From Flavobacteriales bacterium UBA972 (lineage in GTDB: Bacteria; Bacteroidota; Bacteroidia; Flavobacteriales; Schleiferiaceae), in the NCBI GenBank assembly GCA_002292855.1, contig DBBY01000061.1, positions 1 through 5,829 on the forward strand: DNA of 5,829 bases, given 5' to 3'. The translations under genes and the position numbers were made by a program. Below, piece by piece: positions 1 through 5,701 of the stretch. The notes under the pieces were generated by a model that saw only the letters and a program-made list of their open reading frames with translations, did no database searches and was not told where the DNA came from. Within the stretch, counting starts at the first letter, position 1, and each line of letters starts with the position of its first letter.

Positions 1-1071
1 GTTGGGCAGAAGCTGCGCTGCATCTAGAGAGCTTCCCGAGGCCGTAGTCCGCCAAATCCAGATGCCTGCGGCAGGCGATAAAAGTTGCCTTTGCTGGGAA
101 TCGGGGTTGAATCGGTAGGACTGCACGCTCCCAGCCGTGTAGGCAAAGGGTGCGTCGGCCTGAACCGACAGGTAGTCAATCCATGCCTTGGCCGCGGGAT
201 TTGCGCTTCGCTCCAGGGTAACATTGGCCTTCGCCCAGCTGGGGCCCGTTGCCACCTGGGTCCAGGATTGGCCAATCTGACGCGCAAAGGTTTCGCCGTT
301 AACACCTGAAACGGTCTGCAGCCCGACGGATCCAATGAATCCCTGACCGGTACGAAGCTCCAATTTGGGTCCCGATGAGGTAGTCCTCCCGGCTGCCGCC
401 AGCACAAAATAGGCCGTCGACTGGCCGTCCAAACGGTCAAGACCGAGGTCTATTTCGCGGCTCAGGGTAAAGTCCAAAAGTTCCCCAAACCAAGCCCGGC
501 CGCTGCCCACGAGGTTGGATTCGTCCAATTCATGCCAAAACACGTGATGGTATCGGCTAACCGTCTGCGGGCTTGAGGGCTGGACCGCATAGGGGGCAAT
601 GCGCGATCCGCCCTCGGTGGTGGTGGCAAAATAGGTCTGGCGGCTTGCATAGGGGTTGGTCGAGCGCGACCACCGGTTGCCGATGCTGTCGATGATCCAT
701 CGGTGCGGACTTTGCCCTAAAAAGTATAGGTATTCCGCAGCACCCAGAAGCCCGTCTCCACCGTCTTCAACTCGAATGGGCAGGGGCGACAAGTCTCTGG
801 CCTCGCCAGAACTGGCATTTACTTCACTCATGGCGCCCGACTGGCGACCCCAGATTCCCAATTTTGACGACTCAAAGGGAGGACTTCCAATGCCTAATTG
901 TTCTAAATCCGCTCCGCTTAGGCGGTAAATAAAATCCTCGTCGGTAAAAACCTCGGCCCATTGCCCTTTGCTTAACACGGAATTTGAGGGCCATGACTGT
1001 GCTTCTAGCTGCGAATAGACTGCAGAAGACCAGACAATAAGGGTCCACAAAATCGGACGTAAAAGCTTCAT
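1..1071 (-). CDS. porU: PorU, T9SS C-terminal signal peptidase/sortase (N-terminal 357 residues, partial)
   Basis: An open frame runs without a stop from the ATG at 1071 to the left edge, so the 3' part of the gene lies outside the window. Residues 1-20 are a signal peptide (MKLLRPILWTLIVWSSAVYS), giving a periplasmic or surface protein. What follows looks like the beta-rich N-terminal region of PorU: an AEYLYFLGQSPHRW segment (residues 112-125), a GSGRAWFGELLDF segment (189-201) and AWIDYLSVQA (296-305), the kind of conserved stretches I associate with PorU N-termini. In the family, PorU is a gingipain-like (C25) cysteine protease of roughly 1,100-1,300 residues. It acts at the cell surface with PorV, PorQ and PorZ, cutting the C-terminal sorting domain from T9SS cargo and attaching the cargo to A-LPS. 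The catalytic Cys/His would lie beyond the edge, so activity cannot be judged. The gene is divergent from the porP-like/gldJ operon. Family assignment rests on remembered motifs and the gldJ neighbourhood. Confidence 0.85.
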   Translation of the reverse strand, partial: MKLLRPILWTLIVWSSAVYSQLEAQSWPSNSVLSKGQWAEVFTDEDFIYRLSGADLEQLGIGSPPFESSKLGIWGRQSGAMSEVNASSGEARDLSPLPIRVEDGGDGLLGAAEYLYFLGQSPHRWIIDSIGNRWSRSTNPYASRQTYFATTTEGGSRIAPYAVQPSSPQTVSRYHHVFWHELDESNLVGSGRAWFGELLDFTLSREIDLGLDRLDGQSTAYFVLAAAGRTTSSGPKLELRTGQGFIGSVGLQTVSGVNGETFARQIGQSWTQVATGPSWAKANVTLERSANPAAKAWIDYLSVQADAPFAYTAGSVQSYRFNPDSQQRQLLSPAAGIWIWRTTASGSSLDAAQLLPN

Positions 1072-1076
1072 GATGC

Positions 1077-1099
1077 GTTCAAAGTTCGTAAACTTCAAC
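1077..1099. repeat. Imperfect inverted repeat just upstream of porU
   Basis: The arms are GTT-CA-AAGTT and AACTT-C-AAC around a CGTA loop: five paired bases inside, then a mismatch/bulge, then three more pairs. It starts 6 bp upstream of the porU ATG. On the minus strand it includes GAACTTTG (1087-1080), a near match to TAnnTTTG. It could be an operator or a short hairpin in the porU leader. At this size in A/T-rich DNA it may also be chance. Confidence 0.3.
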
Positions 1100-1118
1100 G
1101 CGCATTTTTAGAAAAACG

Positions 1119-1148
1119 TTCAACAATCCTCGGAAAATCGTATAATTG
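1119..1148 (+). promoter_or_regulatory. Candidate Bacteroidota-type promoter for porP-like/gldJ/murF
   Basis: TATAATTG at 1141-1148 matches the Bacteroidota sigma -7 consensus TAnnTTTG at five of its six fixed bases. TTC at 1119-1121 lies 19 nt upstream and resembles the -33 element TTG with one mismatch; the spacing is within the usual range. Transcription would then begin around 1152-1156. That leaves a leader of roughly 20 nt before the ATG at 1173 but almost none before the ATGs at 1158 and 1161. Both boxes are imperfect, so this is a candidate only. Confidence 0.4.
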
Positions 1149-1172
1149 TGGCTTCAAATGATGCCTCACTCC

Positions 1173-2165
1173 ATGGCCCTAAGACGCCTTATCGCGGTCG
1201 CCCTGTTCCTAGGATGCACTTGGCTAACCCAAGCGCAAGACCCCCATTTTACCCAGTACTACGCCAATCCGTTGTACTTGAACCCAGCGTTTGCAGGGGT
1301 TAAGCAGTGCCCTCGGGTCACTACGAACTACCGCAACCAGTACCCAACCTTAGGCGTTTACCAGACTTTTTCTGCGTCCTACGACCAGTACGTAGACGGC
1401 TTAAATGGCGGACTCGGATTCATGATTATGCAGGATGAAGCGGCAAACGGTGACCTGTCGCTGACGGAAGTATCGGGCATTTACTCCTACCACCTGCAGG
1501 TCAACAGGGATTTCATGGTTCTTTTTGGAGCTCAGGCGACCTTTCGCCAGCGCTCGCTGAACTGGAACAACCTCACCTTCCCCGACATGATTGATCCCTT
1601 CTTTGGTTTTGTCAAGCCGACCAACGAGATCCGTCCTGACGAAACCACGGTACAGCAAATCGACTTGAGCTTCGGAATGCTCGGCTTTACCGAGAACTTC
1701 TACGTCGGCGCTTCGGCCCACCACGTTACCCAGCCCAATGAGGCCTTCTTAAGCACCTCCACCCTACCCATAAAGGTGACCGCGCAGGCGGGTGCAACCA
1801 TTCCCATCGGGCGCAAAAGGCTCTACAACGACCTTGACAATTTATTGATTCCCAATATTGTTTACCAAACTCAGGGCGGAGCACACCACATGACGGCGGG
1901 TGTTTCGTTCAACCGTGGTCCCCTCACGGGCGGGCTCGGCTACCGCCAGGCTCTGGGTGTAGTGAGTACGAATCCCGACGCGCTCATTGCCATCATCGGC
2001 ATTGCCCCCAACGACGTGCCTTGGCAGTTCGGGTATTCCTACGATTATACCATTTCTGCCTTAGGAAACGTTATGGGTGGAGCGCATGAAGTCTCTCTTG
2101 CCTACCAGTTCCCCTGCAGAAGCCGCCGAGCGCGCTCGAGCGAAGTGAAATGTCCTAAATTCTAA
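1173..2165 (+). CDS. PorP/SprF family type IX secretion outer-membrane protein
   Basis: From the ATG at 1173 the product is 330 residues, the usual size for the PorP/SprF family. Residues 1-21 form a signal peptide (MALRRLIAVALFLGCTWLTQA) with likely cleavage A21|Q22. The mature protein opens with the family hallmark QDPHFTQYYANPLYLNPAFAG, then CPRV (Cys46) and NYRNQYP. The remainder alternates Gly/aromatic segments as in an outer-membrane beta-barrel. The tail PCRSRRARSSEVKCPKF is basic and carries two of the three mature cysteines (315, 327). Family members are outer-membrane partners of the T9SS trans-envelope machinery or, like SprF for SprB, are needed for particular cargo. Several paralogues per genome are common, so no gene symbol is given. 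The frame is also open upstream, with TTG at 1146 and ATG at 1158 and 1161. I prefer 1173 because it gives a compact signal peptide and a leader compatible with the upstream promoter-like element. It lies 11 nt before gldJ. Confidence 0.92.
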   Translation: MALRRLIAVALFLGCTWLTQAQDPHFTQYYANPLYLNPAFAGVKQCPRVTTNYRNQYPTLGVYQTFSASYDQYVDGLNGGLGFMIMQDEAANGDLSLTEVSGIYSYHLQVNRDFMVLFGAQATFRQRSLNWNNLTFPDMIDPFFGFVKPTNEIRPDETTVQQIDLSFGMLGFTENFYVGASAHHVTQPNEAFLSTSTLPIKVTAQAGATIPIGRKRLYNDLDNLLIPNIVYQTQGGAHHMTAGVSFNRGPLTGGLGYRQALGVVSTNPDALIAIIGIAPNDVPWQFGYSYDYTISALGNVMGGAHEVSLAYQFPCRSRRARSSEVKCPKF

Positions 2166-2176
2166 CCTTCCCAATA

Positions 2177-3772
2177 ATGAAGCGTTCCATCCTTTCTTCC
2201 ATCACCGCCTTAGGCGCGCTGGTTTTACTAGCCTCGGGTTGTGCCAAAACAAGTTCCAATACCACGGGTATGGCGCTCAACGACCGCAAAAACGGGGGCT
2301 TTCAAATTAATCTTGGCTACAAAGGCCAAGAGACCGGCCCTGGCCTGGTCTTCATCGAGGGCGGAACCCTAACTATGGGACGCGTAGAAGAAGACGTGCT
2401 GCGGGACTGGAACAACCAACCACGCCGCGTTACGGTATCTTCTTTTTACCTGGACGAGAACGAGGTAACCAACGCAGACTACCGCGAGTACCTCTACTGG
2501 CTTCGCCGAGTGTACGACTACGACTACTACCCCCAAATTTACCAGTCCGCACTGCCCGATACCTTGGTATGGCGCGACAAGATGGGACTGAACGACATGT
2601 ATGTGGAGAACTACCTCCGCCACCCTGCCTACAATTTTTACCCTGTAGTTGGGGTTAACTGGGAGCAGTCCATGCGTTTTTGCCAATGGCGGACCGACCG
2701 GGTGAACGAGCAGATTCTAATCGACAAGGGCATCCTTACCGTGATGAATACTCAGGCCGACGACCAAAACTTCAACTCTGAGGTATACCTCTACAAGCAG
2801 GGCGAATACACCCAGCAAAACCGCAAGGGCCTCAAGGACCTTAGCCCTGCGCAGGTTTATGGCAAAGAAGGCCGCCCAGCCCGCATCGAAGACGGAATCC
2901 TTCTGCCAAAGTACCGCCTCCCGACCGAAGCGGAGTGGGAATATGCCGCCTACGCCGAGATTGGCCAGCGCGTGTACAACCGCCAGGTTGACCGCAACAA
3001 GTACACTTGGAACGGTACGTCTTTGCGCAACAGCGATAAAAAAGTTCAAGGAGATATGCTGGCCAACTACAAGCGCGGTGCAGGCGACAACATGGGCTTA
3101 GGCGGATACCTCAACGATCAGGCTAACATCACCATGCAGGTGAAGTTCTACCCCCCTAATGACTTTGGCTTGTATGATATGGCAGGCAACGTGGCCGAAT
3201 GGGTGCTGGACGTGTACCGTCCGCTTTCGGGCCAAGACATGGACGACCACCGCCCATTCCGTGGAAATGAGTTCAAAACCTTTGACGACAACTACGAAGG
3301 CCTAGGAGAGCTTGCTGTGCTTACGGAGCCACAGTACGATCGCAATGCCAACGGAGACAGTGTTCTAACGCGCCTGCCCGGTCAGTTGCCGCAGCGTTCC
3401 GTTACCGTCGAAGAGAACCTCAAGCGCCGCAACTACCAGAAGTCTGACTACCGCGACTTCTTAGACGGTGACGTAGAATCATCGCTGAACTACCGCAATG
3501 CCGGCGAAGAAGAGACGGGCGATCAAATGTACCGCTACGGCGAAACTACCCTAATTGGCAATACGACAAGGGTATACAAGGGCGGCTCTTGGCGCGACCG
3601 CGCATACTGGCTGTCGCCAGGTTCACGCAGGTACCTCGAGCAAGACCAAGCTACGGACTACATTGGTTTTCGCTGTGCTATGGACCGTGTTGGATTCCAA
3701 AACGAGTCAAGCAAGCGCACGAAGTCTTCGCCCAAGCCGAAGCCTGACAACTTCGTTCGCTACCGTCCTTAG
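2177..3772 (+). CDS. gldJ: GldJ, T9SS/gliding motility lipoprotein with a formylglycine-generating-enzyme-like fold
   Basis: The product is 531 residues, slightly shorter than Flavobacterium johnsoniae GldJ (about 560). A lipoprotein signal ends in ASGC with the lipidated Cys at 22. The conserved opening GGFQINLGYKGQETGPGLVF is followed by FIEGGTLTMG and by DENEVTNADYREYL, typical of the sulfatase-modifying-factor/FGE fold. Later motifs are RLPTEAEWEYAA (247-258), DFGLYDMAGNVAEW (329-342), VYKGGSWRD (466-474) and IGFRCAM (496-502). Where true FGEs carry the two catalytic Cys just after GGS, this protein has Asp474 and a non-Cys residue five further on, so it should be structural, as in other GldJ/GldK proteins. 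GldJ is known to be required for gliding, for T9SS function and for stable GldK in F. johnsoniae. GldJ is preferred over the paralogue GldK/PorK because of the N-terminal segment, the ALPDTLVWRD segment and the porU and murF neighbours; no gldLMN follows. The basic, Pro-rich tail after residue 505 ends in FVRYRP. Gaps of 11 nt to the porP-like gene and 8 nt to murF suggest one operon. Confidence 0.95.
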   Translation: MKRSILSSITALGALVLLASGCAKTSSNTTGMALNDRKNGGFQINLGYKGQETGPGLVFIEGGTLTMGRVEEDVLRDWNNQPRRVTVSSFYLDENEVTNADYREYLYWLRRVYDYDYYPQIYQSALPDTLVWRDKMGLNDMYVENYLRHPAYNFYPVVGVNWEQSMRFCQWRTDRVNEQILIDKGILTVMNTQADDQNFNSEVYLYKQGEYTQQNRKGLKDLSPAQVYGKEGRPARIEDGILLPKYRLPTEAEWEYAAYAEIGQRVYNRQVDRNKYTWNGTSLRNSDKKVQGDMLANYKRGAGDNMGLGGYLNDQANITMQVKFYPPNDFGLYDMAGNVAEWVLDVYRPLSGQDMDDHRPFRGNEFKTFDDNYEGLGELAVLTEPQYDRNANGDSVLTRLPGQLPQRSVTVEENLKRRNYQKSDYRDFLDGDVESSLNYRNAGEEETGDQMYRYGETTLIGNTTRVYKGGSWRDRAYWLSPGSRRYLEQDQATDYIGFRCAMDRVGFQNESSKRTKSSPKPKPDNFVRYRP

Positions 3773-3780
3773 AAGACAGC

Positions 3781-5043
3781 ATGAATGATTGGTATGCGCG
3801 CTTTGATGCGCGTGTAGGAGTCTGCACCGACAGCCGTACACTGGCCAGGGGGCAGATTTTTTTTGCCCTTCGCGGAGGGAATTTCAACGGGAATTTATTT
3901 GCACCGAAGGCGCTCGAACTGGGTGCTTCTGCCGTGGTAGTCGATCAAGCAGTCGAGGGTCTTGACCCCTTGGATGCGCGTGTGATTCGGGTTCCTAATG
4001 CCCTTAAAGCCATGCAGGAGCTCGCGCTTCACCATCGGCGGACCTGGGCTAAGCCTTTAGTAGGCCTAACGGGGAGCAATGGCAAGACCACTGCCAAGGA
4101 GTTGTTTGCGCACGTTCTGCGGCAGAAGTACCGGGTGCATGCCACCCAGGGCAATTTCAACAACCATATTGGGCTGCCGCAAACCCTACTGGGCCTGCTC
4201 CCGGAGCACGAACTGGCCGTTATTGAAATGGGCGCCAACCACCAGGGTGAAATCGACGAACTTTCGCGCATTGCCGAACCGAACCTTGGCTACATCACCA
4301 ACTTTGGACTTGCACACCTCGAGGGATTTGGCGGGCCCGAAGGCGTCGTGAAGGGCAAGTCAGAACTCTACCGCTACCTGCACTCTTCTCAAGGAAGCTC
4401 CTTGGTCTACTTTGATGACGCAAGGCAGATGGCCGAAAGCCACGAACCCCGAATCATTTTTGGGGAATCCTGCCGTTTTGAGGCCAACGAAGTCGGCGAA
4501 CTGGCCGTCGAATGGAACCAAGTCCGCGCCCAAAGCCACTTAATCGGCGCTTTTCACGACCGAGCGCTCGCTGCATCCATTGCCCTAGGCCAGTATTTTG
4601 GACTGAGTGATGCCCAAATCGCAATGGGCATCGAGGCCTACCAGGCCCAAAACAACCGCGGCGAATGGCGCCAACTGAGCCGTTACCGGGTTTTTATGGA
4701 CGCATACAACGCCAACCCCAGCAGCATGGAGGCCAGTTTAAGGAATGCCGCCCCCCGTTTAGACAGCAAAAGCACCCTTTATGTGGCGGGCGACCTTTTT
4801 GAATTGGGCGATTACGCCGCCGCTGCGCACCAGCAGATGGTGGACCTGATGCTTGAACTAGGAATTTCTGACGCCATACTCGTGGGTCCCATTTTTGGGG
4901 CCTGCACGCACCCCTACCGCTCGGTGACCAGCACCGAAGAACTCATGGCGGTATGGAAAAAAAGTCCGCCCCAGGCCAAGACCCTATGGTTTAAGGGTTC
5001 CCGAGGAATGGCACTTGAGCGCCTACTGAGCGTTTTGGAATAA
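3781..5043 (+). CDS. murF: MurF, UDP-N-acetylmuramoyl-tripeptide--D-alanyl-D-alanine ligase
   Basis: This cytoplasmic enzyme joins D-Ala-D-Ala to UDP-MurNAc-tripeptide using ATP, the last soluble step of peptidoglycan precursor synthesis. At 420 residues it is close to family length (about 430-450). The N-terminal substrate domain has CTDSRTLARGQIFFALRG (14-31). The central ATPase domain has the P-loop TGSNGKTT (97-104), ATQGNFNNHIGLPQTLL from residue 121, and AVIEMGANHQGEI (146-158). It also contains NFGLAHLEGFGGPEGV followed by KGKSEL, where Lys193 is the likely carbamylated lysine by family analogy. The C-terminal domain has NNRGEW (291-296), DAYNANPSSM (307-316) and a GDLFELGDYAAAAH segment. 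All expected motifs are present and intact. The ATG at 3781 lies 8 nt after the gldJ stop and gives the short N-terminus normal for Bacteroidota MurF; no strong Shine-Dalgarno sequence is seen. The gene probably depends on transcription from upstream of the porP-like gene or on a promoter inside gldJ. Confidence 0.97.
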   Translation: MNDWYARFDARVGVCTDSRTLARGQIFFALRGGNFNGNLFAPKALELGASAVVVDQAVEGLDPLDARVIRVPNALKAMQELALHHRRTWAKPLVGLTGSNGKTTAKELFAHVLRQKYRVHATQGNFNNHIGLPQTLLGLLPEHELAVIEMGANHQGEIDELSRIAEPNLGYITNFGLAHLEGFGGPEGVVKGKSELYRYLHSSQGSSLVYFDDARQMAESHEPRIIFGESCRFEANEVGELAVEWNQVRAQSHLIGAFHDRALAASIALGQYFGLSDAQIAMGIEAYQAQNNRGEWRQLSRYRVFMDAYNANPSSMEASLRNAAPRLDSKSTLYVAGDLFELGDYAAAAHQQMVDLMLELGISDAILVGPIFGACTHPYRSVTSTEELMAVWKKSPPQAKTLWFKGSRGMALERLLSVLE

Positions 5044-5048
5044 TTGAA

Positions 5049-5065
5049 GCGCTTAGCTAGAGCGC
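5049..5065 (-). terminator. Weak hairpin between the convergent murF and small-barrel genes
   Basis: GCGCT and AGCGC form a 5-bp stem around a 7-nt loop. The hairpin overlaps the TAG stop of the minus-strand gene and begins 6 nt after the murF stop. On the minus strand it is followed by TTCAATTATT, loosely U-rich in RNA; on the plus strand no U-tract follows. It is a poor match to a rho-independent terminator and is listed because it is the only hairpin I noticed in the convergent gap. Confidence 0.25.
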
Positions 5066-5701
5066 AAAGCGGATGCCGGTTGACATCGTCAGCCAAAGAG
5101 GGTATTCTCGGTAGGCATTCACTGGATTTACCTCAAACTCCGAAAAGGCATTGTCTAGCCCAATTAGGCCAAACCAACTCCAGTTTTCATTGAGCTTGAT
5201 GGATGGACCCAATTCGATGCCCGCAGAGGTCAGGGTTGAGGCCACTCCGTCAGAACTGCCGTCGCGCTGCACCGACTGCAGGCGTCGGTAGGCTATGGGA
5301 ACCCATACCTCAAGAGTGGTTTCGTCACTGATTTCGGTCTTAAACCCAAGGCGTCCGCGAAGCATGAGGTAGTTGCTCTGCGTCCTAACCATGTTGTCTA
5401 GGTCGGCCCCCTGGCGGTAGGCAAAGTTGCTTTGCGCCGCGTCAAGGCCTAATCTAAAGTTCTTTAGGGTACCGTTTATGGAGAGTCCGTATGCGCCGCC
5501 CAGGCCACCGCGAAAGACGTCGGTTAAGTCGGGCTGCTCGCCAACCACCTCGGCTACGGTGCGCCTAAAAACGGTATTGGCCTGAACGTAGGGGGCTACC
5601 GAAAAATTGCGCTCGCGCACGTCGCTGTCGGTATAAAAAACCTGGGCAGCAAGGGAGGTGCAGGCAAATAGGCCTGCCAGGATCAAGATATGCTTTGCCA
5701 T
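5057..5701 (-). CDS. Small secreted protein, probable outer-membrane beta-barrel, function unknown
   Basis: I do not recognise this 214-residue protein. Residues 1-19 are a signal peptide (MAKHILILAGLFACTSLAA) with likely cleavage before Gln20, a pattern common in Bacteroidota. The mature part has alternating polar/hydrophobic stretches with aromatic and Gly residues suited to transmembrane beta-strands: NFSVAPYVQANTVF, GGLGGAYGLSINGTL, NFRLGLDAAQSNFAY, NYLMLRGRLGFKTEI, TTLEVWVPIAYRR, SAGIELGPSIKL, WSWFGLIGLDNAF and a final LWLTMSTGIRFAL. The count suggests about eight strands, as in small OmpA/OmpW-like porins, which is inference. No enzymatic motif or Cys is seen in the mature part. The ATG at 5701 is the only start that keeps the signal peptide, and it overlaps the alaS end by 19 bp in another frame. 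The gene is therefore probably read from the alaS transcript. It converges on murF. The periodic strands and signal peptide make it a convincing real gene. Confidence 0.85.
   Translation of the reverse strand: MAKHILILAGLFACTSLAAQVFYTDSDVRERNFSVAPYVQANTVFRRTVAEVVGEQPDLTDVFRGGLGGAYGLSINGTLKNFRLGLDAAQSNFAYRQGADLDNMVRTQSNYLMLRGRLGFKTEISDETTLEVWVPIAYRRLQSVQRDGSSDGVASTLTSAGIELGPSIKLNENWSWFGLIGLDNAFSEFEVNPVNAYREYPLWLTMSTGIRFAL

Larger units (their letters stand above)
1072..1172. promoter_or_regulatory. Divergent intergenic region between porU and the porP-like gene
   Basis: About 100 bp separate the porU start codon from the preferred start of the rightward operon, so both promoters must lie here or run into the coding ends. 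The stretch is visibly more A/T-rich than the flanking genes, as expected of promoter DNA. It contains the promoter-like element and the inverted repeat listed separately. I see no small gene or RNA in it. Confidence 0.6.

Noticed and set aside
24..650. Open frames on both strands at 24-440, 85-309 and 462-650
   Set aside because: They lie inside porU in other frames, have Pro/Arg-rich low-complexity translations typical of shadows in GC-rich genes, and show no domain or signal peptide.
656..928. 90-codon plus-strand frame opposite porU
   Set aside because: It is antisense to a well-supported PorU reading frame and its product resembles no family.
1203..1217. LFLGC in the PorP-like signal peptide as a lipobox
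   Set aside because: Phe at -3 and Leu at -2 fit poorly, the hydrophobic core continues past the Cys, and the normal PorP cleavage site A|QD follows.
1401..1724. 107-codon antisense frame inside the porP-like gene
   Set aside because: Fully covered by the PorP/SprF frame, and the product has no recognisable features.
2369..3049. Two antisense frames of 105 and 110 codons opposite gldJ
   Set aside because: Their Val/Leu-rich products mirror the Tyr/Asn/Asp codons of gldJ read backwards; nothing indicates independent translation.
3678..3887. Minus-strand frame spanning the gldJ-murF junction
   Set aside because: It overlaps conserved ends of both genes and its translation is Ser/Arg-rich with no family resemblance.
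5660..5671. LFAC in the small-barrel signal peptide as a lipobox
   Set aside because: Phe at -2 is atypical, and a good signal peptidase I site (SLAA|Q) follows; the protein looks like a barrel, not an anchored lipoprotein.
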